This document shows, one piece after another, positions 1 to 12,100 of a stretch of DNA of 64,000 bases (position 1 is its first letter; every line of letters starts with the position of its first letter). This DNA comes from Phylloscopus collybita (taxonomy: Eukaryota; Chordata; Aves; Passeriformes; Phylloscopidae), in NCBI GenBank assembly GCA_027886175.1, contig JAJNNQ010000018.1:15047001-15111000 (forward strand). Reading direction: 5' to 3'. Made by a program: the position numbers and the translations under genes. The notes under the pieces were generated by a model, which was not told the origin of the DNA, made no database searches, and saw nothing but the letters and a program-made list of their open reading frames with translations.

Positions 1-2561
1 CAAATACTACCTCTCAAAAATAGGGCTATTAATGTGTGTGTCACGTTAAAGCAAATATCTATGTCTATCTGTATCATAAGGAGCAGATCCTGGTTTCAAA
101 TTAATTTGCATCTTGTTGTTGATTCTTTTTTAAAAACTGCATTAGGCTAAATCTGCAGTATGTGTTTGTGAGAGAAGACCTTATGAATGTCCATAGCACC
201 AGAAAAAGCTCAATCAGAATTACCTTTTACTACACACAGGATATGGTCTTCTTCTGGGAAAGACAACTTGAATGATTGGTGGATTTTTATGTCTAGTAAA
301 GCATTAACTGTGGTCTAAACTTTTCCTGCAGTTAAAGTATTTAGAATGGCTCTTTTCTGTGTGGATTCTCTCATACTCTCTCCTCTACCTGGCTGTTTAT
401 TTAAGACAGAAATTGCAAGAGCATCCTATCTTTGTGATTTCTCCTTCTCAGTCAAATCTGGTTGAAACTGGTCCATAATTTCAAAAGTTACTATGAGAGG
501 AGCAGTTAGAGATGCACAAACACACACATATACATTGACCACATAGGCCTTTTCACCCAAGTTAAAAATAGAAAACCAATTAAATACGCAAAAACTACTT
601 TAAAAGATGAAGGCTTAGGCTTAGGCTGGAAAAAGGCTTTTTTTCCCCTCTCCAGTATTACCCATCAGTGTTTTGCTGTCTGGGCTCAGCACGCTGTTGG
701 GGTGCAGGGTAACCCACCAGCCCTGGCAGTGGGTTCTGTGATGTGAACACCAGGCAGTTGTACCACAACCCAAAAGGACTAGGACAGGAGTGCAACTGTT
801 GCCTTCGGGGAGGAAAAGCTGCCAGTCCTGCTCTTGTATCTAGGCTGCCACCTCATCCTTTCCACAGACTCTCTCCAGGGAATGCCACTGCCCTCTAACT
901 TATATATACTGATATCACAAATAACCACGGAAATGAGATTGAATCAAGACTCAGATCAGAATTTCTGTGAAAATTTGGATCAAAATCCTCATGGCAGGGC
1001 CCACTGAGAGCCTCCAGCTTTTAGGACTTTGGTGATATCTCTGCAAGGGTTTGTCAGTCTTTCTTCACAGGACCTTCCCCAGGACAACAAACCTGCCTTC
1101 CTGTGAGGCACCAAATCCATCTCTCTTAATGAAGATGATGCACCCTGATGTACCTCAGTGAAGCATGGATTATCCAAGCAAAAACCATCGGGTCCATTTA
1201 GCAAACAGCAGCTTTTTGCAGGAATGTGACCTACTTGTCTTTGTTTACTCAAATCCTAGGATTTCTCAGCTTTGCAGAGAACTGTTTTCATTCCACCTGC
1301 TGCCTGCCACAAAGGTGTAGTTGTGCTGCCAGGTAAAATGGAGACGGCTGCAGAAAAGACGTCTGCACCCAGACTGCATCAACAAAAGGTCTTAAACATG
1401 AGGGAAATATAAAAAAAAGAGAGAAGAAAAAAAAAAAAAGCAGGACATGCAGCTCAGCCAATGCAAACATGTAAGAAACTCTGCAAGGGCTCAGAAGAGA
1501 AACCAGATTGCTGTTGAAATAGCTGGTTAACATTTTGTCTGGAAGCACAGCTTCAATAAAAATAGGTAAGGAAACCAGCTAAGGACCCCCAATGGCAAAC
1601 ATATTTATTGAGAATCCAATAAAAGTCTCAGAACAAATAGCCTGAAGGACCTGTAGACACAGCCTCTGCTGTAATAAAAATGCAATACAAGGCATCAGGG
1701 AAATGGTAAGGGAAAAGGGCTGCTCCATGAGAAAACCAAACAAGAATCCCAGAGCATGAGGCCTGGAGACACAGGCTGGGATGTAATAAAATAACTGCCA
1801 TTGGGGAAAAAGAAAGAAAAACAAAACATCTAACAAAGGCACAAAGAAGCCCCAGATACCCTAGCTAGTCTAGAAAATCACCACAAGTTGCCGTAAAAAC
1901 ACATGGGAAAATAGGAAAAGGGTAATGGCTGCAGAGTGATCAACTCCTGCAGGTACCCAAGGGCAGCGTGGAGGCGAAAGTCCACAGGAAGCCGTGTCAG
2001 CTGCAGTAAACTCTGAGGGTGCCTAGGAGACAAGGCTGTAAAAGGTGACAAAACAGCAGCCTCGGAGGGGCTAAATCTCTGCATGGGAGAAAGATTTACT
2101 TTAAATCCAAACCCCACATTGCACGGAGCTGCGGGTTTTGTTTTGTTTATCTTGGTCCGCAAAACTTTTTGGTAAGTACAAAAAATGCTAGAGAATTTCT
2201 ATCATAAGTGCACAGGAAAAATTGTTTTCAGAGACATCTGCCAGCTCAAAGGTTCGATCTTCACCCGCTTATTGTGAGTTTTCATGTGCCACAAAAGCAG
2301 CCAGAAAAATGGGCAATTATCGTCAAAGTCATTGTCATGTTAAGTACTGTTAATGAAAGTTATATAAAAGAAAGGTTCGTAAGAACAAGCAGGATCTTTT
2401 AAGGCAAGTGAGTAGATTGAGAAAAGAAGGTGAATTTCATTTCCTGGCTTCAGCCACACGCTGCAGGTCAGAGCCATAGAAGAGCAGTTGCCGTGGAAAG
2501 GTGAAAGAAGAGCTGCGATGTCGGGCTGTGCCGGGGCTGCCCCGCTGCCCGGGGAGCACAG
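1..2561. other. Intergenic DNA, no gene recognised
   Basis: AT-rich sequence with only short, unrecognised open frames on both strands. Three diverged segments at about 1500-1830 share a core of the form CTGgAGaCACAG followed by AATAAAAat at about 110-bp spacing and may be an old tandem repeat. If the gene upstream of CLMN matches the mammalian order it would be SYNE3, on the same strand, but no SYNE3 coding sequence was seen. Confidence 0.5.
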
Positions 2562-2609
2562 GGGACAGGACAGGACGGGACGGGACGGGACGGGACGGGA
2601 TGGGACAGG
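2562..2609. repeat. GGGAC pentanucleotide microsatellite
   Basis: About nine units of GGGAC with variants GGACA and GGGAT. Both strands stay open here, giving PVPSRPVPSRP-like peptides on the minus strand, which are artefacts of the repeat. It lies in a short GC-rich patch at about 2510-2780. Confidence 0.9.
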
Positions 2610-5600
2610 GCCAGGCTGACCTCTCAGCTGCTGACAATCCAGCACACCCTGCTGCAGGGGGACAGCTCTGCACACACGCCTTTCTGCACTGCCCCTCGTT
2701 CTGCCTTCAGTGGGTGAGGGGCAGCACTTGGCAGTTCTGCCTGGGCTCTGCAGGGATGCCCTCAGGACAGCCCAAGGTGCAGACTTCACTTGGTTTTCTC
2801 CAGGTAAATGCCAGCCCCAGAGCAGCTGTGGCACACATAATAACACAGGTCTGCAGCAGAGATTTGTGTGTCCCTTCAAAAATTTATTCAATCCACATTT
2901 AGGGGTTTTGCTTCTTAAAAAAATAATACACATATATATACACACATATATATACATACACATGCTTCTTCTGGAAGAGCTGCAGAATTAATTTGCTTAG
3001 CTATGTGCTGGAAGTTGGCAGTAACAAAGTTTTGTTTTTACAATTAGGACACCTAAAGCTGACAGTGCTTTGGATTCACTTGTCAAGTTTACTTTTCATT
3101 GCTGACAAAGAATTATGTGCTTTTTCAGTAACACTTCTTCCACCTGCTTGTCAGCTCTGCCCCTTGCACCAATCACTTTAAACCACCCACACTTTTGAAA
3201 CTGCCCTTCCTGAGCTGGTCTGCCTGGGCTGCACACTCCTAGGGTTTCCTGGGCACAGGGTTTAATGGTAGAGAATGTGGGATTAAGATTTATTAATGAA
3301 TCCCCATCCCCCAGCTCAGCATGTAGTGAGCTGTTCCTCACAGCTTTGATCTCTCCAGTTCCCATCAATACTTTGGGGTAGAATTTGCCCTTCTTGTGTA
3401 ATTTACAGTGTTGCTCCCTTTCAAAGACACTTCAAAAAATAAACACTTCTTCCAGCCCACCTGAGGTGGATTTATCCATCATATCCATGCAGCTCCCATC
3501 TGTTGCTATGCCACGAAGTGCTCCAAGGACACGGCTGTGTCTGCAGTTCACCAAGCCACACGTGCAGGGGTGCTCTCATCACACGCAGGTCTGGAAGGAG
3601 GAAAGCCCAAAAAGACCAGTTACAGCAGAAAGGTTAAGCTCAGAAAGGTTAAGCTGTTATGTCTGTGGTCCAAGAGAGCGGCGAGCTGAGCTCATTCCAC
3701 CAAGTCTCTTGCTAATCTGGTGCTCTCCTGGGTGTGAAATATTATCAGCTGTTAGAGTTATTAACCAGTGTTAACCAGGTAGTGCGTGCACTGAGCTATG
3801 TTTAAGGTTAACTGTGCCATTAAGGGCTTACAAACTCAATTAGAGATTTTAGTGCTCAACAGCTAATGGTTAATTTCTGCAGATGTCCTGTTTCCAATTA
3901 CTATTCATATATAATGTAAGCAGCATGGCATCACACTTCAACTCAGACAGACCGACTTTTTTAATATATATTTGAGACAAGCAGAAGGTTTCACTTAATT
4001 GTGTAATACCAATATTTAGTATTCCTGGAGTGTCTTTGAAATCCCTTTTAAATCCCAACTATTTTCACCTTTCTTTTTCTATTATTATCACTGTTCCCCA
4101 TGTCACTTGTGCTCATCTGACCTCACAAGGTTATTACAGAGATGTTCTCTGCATTGTGCCGTGACCCGAGGCTCAACAGGAAAAAGGACTGCTGCAAAGT
4201 GGTCCTTCTGCTTCCCACAGTCACAGGGAGAGACTCAGAGGTTTGGGGTTTTTTTTTCCTCCCATTGGAGATGACGTGGGAAGCTTGCAGCCCCCAAAGT
4301 ATATGGGGGAGCTCAAATGCAGATTTAAAAGCCTACATTTGATCCTGAGGAGTTTGGAAATTTTTAAGCAATAAAACCTCTCTTGTAAGACCAACTCTGA
4401 TAGGAGAGAGTTTGACTAAATCTGCAGGGGGAGTTAAGTGGAAAGTTCTGAGTCCTGGAGTTACACCCAGGTGGAAGGAAACTTGCTGCTGTCAGTAAAG
4501 AAAAAGAGTGAATAAATCAGCTCTCAACTAATGAGCCAAATAAATTCATAACTTGAATCACCCATTAGGAAAAATCAATTACTTTCCATACAGGCAATTG
4601 TGATATTCCTCCTGAGAAGGACATGAATGCATACCTACCTCTGCACATAGGAGTAAATCTCTGCTTATCATTAAATCTAAGTTAAGAATACAATTAAATT
4701 GAAATTAAATATGAAATGCCTTGGGAACTACTCATGAGCTTGAAATTCAGTCATTTCACTGCAATGTTGAACTGGGGCCTCTGGGAGAAAAGGACCCCAG
4801 GGAGATGCACACCACACTAGGCTTGCAAAACCCTACGAGATGGTTTCACGAGCCCTTCCAGCCTTCTAATGACTGCACTGCTATTAAAAAGGCATGTCCC
4901 ACCTCTTCTCCCTGCCATGCTTCCCCAGCACTGCAACCAACCACATTGTTTGGCTAATTGCATCAGCAAGCTGACCTGGACCAAAAAACAATCCTCCAAA
5001 ACGCCCAATAATTTTTGGATGGGTGTGTTCCTTGACTCTCATGTGACTGCAGGTGCTGTCCCACAAAATGGAGGGGTGGGAGGACAGGGTGACCCCACCT
5101 CTTCTGGTGGCTGCAGAGCCATCAGCTGGTCAAGCTGGGAAGGAAACTCCATGTGCTCTGAAGGCCTGCTATAAAGTTTGTGTCATTTGGAAAGTATTTC
5201 AGTCACTTCTGACCTGTTTTATTGTGTATGAAATCGTGGCTGTTTGAGTCATTCTTTCAGGTACAGATACCTTTTCAGATGGTATCTAAGGAGATGCTGT
5301 TCTTTGACATTTATAGAGGTGCAGTGTCAGTGCCTGTTATTGATATTCAGGTTAATGTTAATCTACAGAAAATGCATGAGCCACCCAATGATAGAGATCT
5401 GCTTTTTTTCTCTAAGAAACACCAACCAGTGTAATTAACTCCAGTGGTGTAAGTGTGCTCAACCAGCAACTGGGAAAGATTTGAGCAAGAGATTAACAGA
5501 AGGGAGATAAAACTTCAGCTATTAAAAATGAAAGAGGAATGAATTATAAGTTCATATAATGGAATATAAAAAAAAAAAAATCATGGATGGGAATAACAGA

Positions 5601-7945
5601 TGGTTGGGGCTCAGAATTTGTCTAGATGTGTCTGAAGTTTTGGGGTGATATCCAAACCTTCTCAGGTGTGCAGGGAATTTACACTGTGCATAAATCTACC
5701 TTGGGCAGGGGTCTCCACTATGGTGGTTGTTCAGAAGCTGTGGGAGGAGCTCCAACAAGATGTTAGGACCCATCCTAATTCTCAGTGCTTCTTGCTCCAC
5801 ATCTCCCACAGAAATACAGACTATTGAGCACCTCTAAATGCCCCCCACCAAGTCCCCAAAGGGGGACTCGCCCACACAAGCTTGCAAAAGGCAAGAGAGA
5901 GGAGGAACAAGGCATGCATGACAGATATTCATCACATTCTTCAACGCATCACTGGATGAGGTTCACATGGGTTGTGTGAGTATGAGCAGTATGGAACACA
6001 TCCAAACCCAAAGGATTCATCTATTAAAAGACAATGCGTGGCTGACTTCTTCTTTCATTTAAATTAGTGGGAATGAAGGAACAGACAATCCTGCTTAAGG
6101 AGTGATTTTCACTTAGCACTTTAACCTTGATGAAGACATTTATTTATGTCAGGCATTTACTTGACAGTGGCAGTGGCACCTCTAACCCAGACCAGGCCAC
6201 CAGAGCAGAGAATAGCCCCAGCTCCCTAAAAAGAGACAAAATCAGGAGGAGTTGAAAGGGTTTCTCATACCTCATAGGATCTTTCCTTGCCTTTTTTTTT
6301 TTTTTTCCCTCTCAGTAGAAATTCAGAAAAGCACTCAAGTGAATGGCAAAGTGTCTCAGAAATATCTTGAATAATTTGGCAACCGCAATGTTCCACATCT
6401 AATTTCATTACAGCACATTGAATGTTTTGGGGGGTTTTACAATGGTTTTTGCACCTTTAACAACATGTTGATTATTGCATTTTGAAATAACTCACTTCTT
6501 TAAGAATAACTTAAGTGAAAATTTCATTTAGAGTTGCAACACCTGGAGAAAATCAACATCATGTGACTTGTAGGCACTTCTAAACAGGAAATACTCCATT
6601 TATTTTTTTAGCTGTGTTTGTGTAATAAAGTCCAGCATCCAAGTGTGAGCAACACATTTTCTCGTTTTATTAAACAGCATGAAAGGATTTATTACTTCTC
6701 CACTGAATGCACTTCTGGCACCAAATGGAGCTGGACAATAATTGTCAGGCACTGAGTTTAACATTACGAGAAAACACCTTTGGTGGAGTTCAGAGCTTAT
6801 TGTATAATGAAAAATACACCTAGATGGTGAGGCTTCCTTTGAGAATTTGTTTGGTGAGTATAATCTCAGGTACTGCTGCTAATAAATTGGATTCGTTGAA
6901 ACAGAAATTAAAGTACTGAAATAGTATCTAAGACAGTTATTTTTCTTTTCCTCCTCCAGCTATGCAAAGTTCCCTGAGAAGGAAAATAAAAACAGAGGGA
7001 ATGGAGAGCACTTCTTTTACCACTCAGCAGGTTAGCACTGTAAGGTGCTCACAAGAGCCATGTACTACATTTGGAATTTTTCTCCCTTTCTCCTCTGATC
7101 TTTCTTGAATGCTCAGGCTGCTCCTTCTCCTGTGGTTCCACCCCTGGCCAGAGAAAGGCTGGAAGGACTTTCCTCTCTCTCTTTGTTTTATTCCCTGTAT
7201 TGCAAGGGAAAGTTGCCCCAGCCAGAGCAGGAATCTTGAACATGGGCTTGGCTTGAGAGAAAGTCAAGGAGTGTTTTGCAGGTGTGCAGCATTCTTGTAC
7301 CCTCAGGAGTTCCCCAGGAATGGAGACAGATGAGAAAAGGGAGAGATGTGGTAAAAAAGACGTGGTAAACATTGAAGTCCTGCACTTCAGGGGATGAGCA
7401 ACAGGGACCCATCTGCAGCACCCTGCTCTGAGTTCCCTGCATCTTGTACAGGCAAAGGTGCCTATGCAAAGTGCAGCAGTTTTATGCTCTCTTGACTCAA
7501 TCACAAATGACTGCTCAAAGTCGAAATAATAAAAAGGTCCTGTGTATCTCTAGGGTCCAGGGCTGACAAATTCTCCCCGATGTCCCCGTGGAGCATTGCA
7601 ACACTCAACATTTGATTTGTTTTCCACTGAGACTGGCAGCATATGTGTTAGAGGTTTCAGGTTAACTACAGGAATGGGAATAAGCTTTACACAATCCCCA
7701 AATTAGGGGCTCTAACTAATGAAAAGCTCCCCCATTTACTGCCTTCCTTGGTGCAGGACAGCGGGCTGCAGGCACCTCGGCATGTCCCGCTGGGGAGTGC
7801 AGGAGAGTAGGGAGGGGAGCAGGTGTGGGACCGCTTCCCTAAGGCAGGGAAGCACTGAAACCATCTTTATTGCCTCAGCCTTTCGCACCCCCTTGTAGTT
7901 ACCTGGAAATTGGGTTAGAGCCAGGAAAGCTCATTCTGTTCTGCA
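2610..7945. other. Intergenic DNA, no gene recognised
   Basis: Mostly AT-rich unique sequence. It contains CACATATATA-type low-complexity DNA at 2929-2963, a 15-bp tandem pair (AGAAAGGTTAAGCT) at about 3627-3656, an A-run near 5568-5580 and a T-run near 6292-6306. Open frames of up to 151 codons (7049-7504, minus strand) match nothing I recognise. Confidence 0.5.
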
Positions 7946-8700
7946 CCGGGGGGCCCTGCGGTGCGGCTGTCGCGCCCCAGCCATCCCGGGGCGTGCACGG
8001 GCCCGCGGCTCGTCCCGAGATGCGGCCGGGCGCCAGGAGAGGGCAGCGCTGCCCGGGGCTCAGCTCTGCCCGGGGCTCAGCGCTGCCCGGGGTTCGGGGC
8101 TGCCCGGGGCTCAGCTCTGCCCGGGGTTCAGCGCTGCCCGGGACTCAGCGCTGCCCGGGGCTCAGCTCTGCCCGGGGCTCAGCGCTGCCTGGGGTTCGGG
8201 GCTGCCCGGGGCTCAGTTCTGCCCGGGGCTCAGCTCTGCCCGGAGCTCAGCTCTGCCCGGGACTCAGCTCTGCCCGGGACTCAGCGCTGCCCGGGACTCA
8301 GCTCTGCCCGGGACTCAGCCCTGCCCGGGGCTCAGCTCTGCCCAGGACTCAGCGCTGCCCGGGATTCAGTGATTCCCGGGACTCAGCTCTGCCCGGGGCT
8401 CAGCGCTGCCCGGGATTCAGCTCTGCCCGCAGCTCAGTTCTGCCCGGGGCTCAGCTCTGCCCGCAGCTCAGCTCTGCCCGGGGCTCAGCTCTGCCCGGGG
8501 CTCAGCTCTGCCCGGGATTCAGCGATTCCCGGGGCTCAGCGCTGCTCGGAGCTCAGCGCTGCCCGGGACTCAGCTCTGCCCGGGACTCAGCTCTGCCCGG
8601 AGCTCAGCTCTGCCCGCCCGGCGCGCACCGCGGGCGGCTCCGCGGAGACCCCAGACACAGAGGGCAGCAGAAATTTTCTGCGTCAGCCACCGGGGCTCAG
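7946..8700. promoter_or_regulatory. CpG-rich island containing a minisatellite
   Basis: A G+C- and CpG-rich block about 14 kb upstream of CLMN. Its left part (7946-8041) and right margin (8617-8690) are CpG-rich but not repetitive, so the island is not only the array. It could be an orphan CpG island or a promoter of an unannotated transcript, or CpG density could come from the array alone. No recognisable exon adjoins it. Confidence 0.4.
8042..8616. repeat. 17-bp GC-rich minisatellite, about 34 copies
   Basis: Tandem units of 17 bp with consensus GCTCAGCTCTGCCCGGG. Variants replace CTCT by CGCT, or GCTC by ACTC, GTTC or ATTC. Because 17 is not a multiple of three, each forward frame reads the same 17-residue periodic peptide (containing LPGAQLCPG), so frames of 315 and 360 codons run through it. 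These are products of the repeat and are not called as genes. Confidence 0.95.
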
Positions 8701-8867
8701 ATGTGCTGCTTTGCTGCGGTTCGTGCTGCCCGTGACGCTCAGACGGCACATGAGCCACCAGACACACAGGCACTCGTCTCCAATCCCCCGGCTGCATTCC
8801 TTAAGGGAATTCCTTAAGGGAATGCAGGTTTCAAGGCCAGAAAGGACCCATATGGTGAGGCACAAGA

Positions 8868-9135
8868 TTTTTAGTAGGGCCTGTTCCAATAGGACAGGGA
8901 TTAAAGGTTTCAAATTCGAAGAAGGTAGATTTAGACTAGTAATAAGGAAGAAATTTCTTACAATGAGTGTGGTGAAACACTGGCACAGGTTGCCCAGAGA
9001 GGTGGGTGGATGCCCTATTCCTGGAAGCATTGAACTCGACTGAGCAACCTGATCTAGTTGAAGTTGTCCCTGCTCATTGCAGAGAGTTTGGACTAGATGA
9101 CCTTTAAAGGTCACTTCCAACCCAAATTATTCTAA
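8868..9135 (+). mobile_element. CR1 LINE, 5'-truncated 3' end
   Basis: Matches the last part of avian CR1 elements: the C-terminal end of the reverse-transcriptase ORF (peptides EGRFRL, IRKKF, VVKHWHRLPRE), then the noncoding tail with GGTTGCCCAGAGAGGT, TGGACTAGATGACC and AAAGGTCACTTCCAACCC. It ends in TTATTCTA, a decayed copy of the ATTCTATG terminal repeat. Truncation, a disrupted reading frame near the end and base changes show a dead copy. The minus-strand frame at 8683-9120 is its antisense shadow. Confidence 0.95.
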
Positions 9136-12100
9136 ATAGCTCTTACTTGGTTACTTTCAGTTGCTTCTTCTGAGTTTAAAGGATCCTTTTCGTTTGTGTG
9201 CACTGCAGATCTCATTGGCAATGCATGAGAACCACAGGTGAAGCAAACTGCCAACAAAAGAAAAACTTGTCTACTGGTCTATGGTGCTCACAGAAGGAAT
9301 ATAGCAAATCACAGTCAGTAAATGCATTTAAAAGTAAGATAAATCTTGAAAACTGTTTGTGCTTTTACACATTAATGTCTTGATGCAGAAAACAATTATG
9401 CATATAATTGATGTTACCATCCTGATAATCCCATCGTGGCACATTAGCTGTAGGTATTTGCATTTTTATGGAAAGCCACAATAAGCAACCACAATAAGGT
9501 CTTTCGGTTCTACCTTGGTTAGGCAAGTTGCAGGATTTTATGTCCTTATGAACATGTGGATAAATGACATTTTGAGGAAAATTATTATAATTAATAGATA
9601 TTATAGGCTCAAGACCTGGTTATAAATAACAAGGTCATTGCTAAAATGGGGATAGTTTCCAACCAGTTTTAAAGTTTGTCTAGCAAAAATAGGTCAGGCC
9701 ATACTAAATGGTGTTTCAGGCAATTCTGAAATCAGTTTGGAGGAATTGATTTAGAACTTATATGAGATGTACAATGAAATTTTACAACTTCAGGGAGCTC
9801 AGATCACATTAATGCAATTCTGGTCTGAATATGAAACTTTGGTTTCAAAAAGCAGAAAAATAACTGAACCTCAGAAATCAAATGCAAGAAAGAGGTGGTC
9901 AGAAAATGTCCTGAAAACAGTCTTTTTCTTATGGGATAGGTATGCATGGCATGAATGAATGGCAGACTTCTGAGGCAGATCTTAGGGGCATGTTAATTAC
10001 CTCCATAATCCTGACTCCTCACAGATCATAGATGTCTCCTTGGCAATCAGACCTTGGAGTCACTGATAAAGGCTTCCTTTGGCTGGGAAATGACTCTGAG
10101 CACTGCAGTTGCACACACAAAGGTACATACTGTATGAAGGCCTGCTCCTATGGAAAAGGGCTGCTGGGATTCAAGCCATTGCTTATATTTGTACTTGGTC
10201 TGTTTTTTCATGAGGTCTCTCCAGTGTGATAGCGATGATAATTCTTGCCTGACTAGACAGCTCCGTGCCTGGACACTGTTCCCAGGGACAGAAAAACTTA
10301 GCCTGAGAACTCATATTGGTGGGACTGAAGTGTGATAGGAGTAAAAATAATAACAAGTATTTTTAAATACGTGTCAACTTCCAAGTTTCTACACAGAAAT
10401 CTAGAGCTGGCACTGCTGTAACATTTTTACAGAATGGACATTGTTCCTGTCTGACGATTTCAGCAAAGCAGCTGAGCATGTGTTTAGATATGAATGATGG
10501 CAGGAATGGAGGGAGAGAGAAAAACATGACCAGCTGTGGCTGTTCTTCCTAGGTGAGCCTGGACCCTGAAGATATTTGGGCTGAGGAGGTGATCCTTGGA
10601 AATTGGGTTACACCAGGGTTAGCCAGAAAAATGCTGCCTCTCAAGAAAAGAGGGAATTGGAAAGACCTATCTTGTACTTGCAGGACATATAACAATACAT
10701 ATATAAATACATAGCCAGCCTCCAAGTCAAGTCCTCTCCAGCATCATTCCCATGGAACGCATGCGCTTGTCAACAATTCCATCATGTCAGTGTCTGGTAC
10801 TTGTGCAGGAAGAGGTTAATTCTGCCTCAGCCTTTACAAAGTAAAAGCTCTTGTTATTTTTGTTTTGGTTTGGTGTTTTTAACTGTGTGAAGAAAGAGGC
10901 AGGCTTTAAATATTTGCGTAGGCTGCTTGGCAACAGATTGCATGCTATCTTTACAAAAACAATGAGCTCTCATAGAATTTACATTGTTTGAACTGGGTGC
11001 TAAATGGCTCCTGAGCAGTGCTCAATGGCCGCTCTGTGGGAAGGGACAGGGAGAGAGGTGTTAGATTGTCCATTGTGTGCTGCGGCTCCAGCTTTCCCAG
11101 AAAGAGGCGCTGGCAGAAGTCGAGGAGCGGGAGTTGAGGGGCGGGAATAAAGCAGTGGCTTTTACAGCAGATAAAATGCCTGAGGTGAGAGCTGACACTG
11201 CCTGTGCACTCAGGGCCGCTGTTGTGGGGTCAAGCCTGCACACACGACATGGGGCTCCACGGTACAACCGATGGCTACACGCCTGTCCCCTTTGGTCTCA
11301 GGAAACAGCAGCGTTCCCAATACTTTTCCTTCAGAAATGACGTCTACCTGACTGCAGCAGCAGCACTATTAAGCAGATTGCAATCCTTTCCTTATCAGCT
11401 GGGAACTGATTTAAAGCTGATATATCATCTGTTCAGCTGTTCAGGAAAGGCAGAGCATCCCTGTGCCTGCAGCTGTTCAAAAATAATTGAAATCAGCTCA
11501 GAAATTGTGAGATGTCTCAAAGCAATAAGCACTACTTTGTTTGTTTGTTTGTTTGATTGGCCCTTTCACCTCCAGGATACAACTGGAGCATGTTTTCCTA
11601 GGTTTCTTCCAATACTGTTGGAGCAAAACCATACTTCATCTCTCCCCCAAATTTTCTTCCTGGCAGGGAAAGGGACTTTTAAGCAAATATCTTTTGCAAC
11701 AGCAGTGAGAAGAAATCTGAGAATTTCTGGTTCTGGGTTTGTAACCCTTTCCATAATCTGGGGAGATTACACCATTTCCCTGCACTAACAGCCTTAGGTT
11801 AAGAACTTTGGAACCATTCCTGGTGATCACAGAGCGGTTAAGCACATGCAGTACCAACTGAGATACTTGAAAAGAAGACATAAAAGAGAACTGAACATGG
11901 TTTTATCTGATACCCTACCTTAAAATATGGTCAGTGATCAGTGTAGCTTCACTTTTACCAGCCAAAATACAGGCATTGCTTTCTGTTTAGACAGGGAATA
12001 ATGAAACCACATGGCTTCCCTGAAACTACCTCCACATGAGCGTAGCAGTTCACAAGAGCTGGGAGAAGTAGGGCAAAGTAAACTAAGAGCATCCATATAT

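Noticed and set aside
2340..2963. 207-codon minus-strand frame
   Set aside because: It is built from the GGGAC array and TA/CA low-complexity DNA, with no family resemblance.
7870..9043. Open frames of 315 and 360 codons on the + strand
   Set aside because: They read the 17-bp minisatellite in different frames with the same periodic peptide, and one then runs into CR1 reverse-transcriptase remnants. Not a host gene.
8683..9120. 145-codon minus-strand frame
   Set aside because: It is the antisense reading of the CR1 3' end, often misannotated as a protein in bird genomes.
11204..11788. 194-codon + strand frame
   Set aside because: No domain, no recognisable homology and no supporting splice or promoter context; treated as chance.
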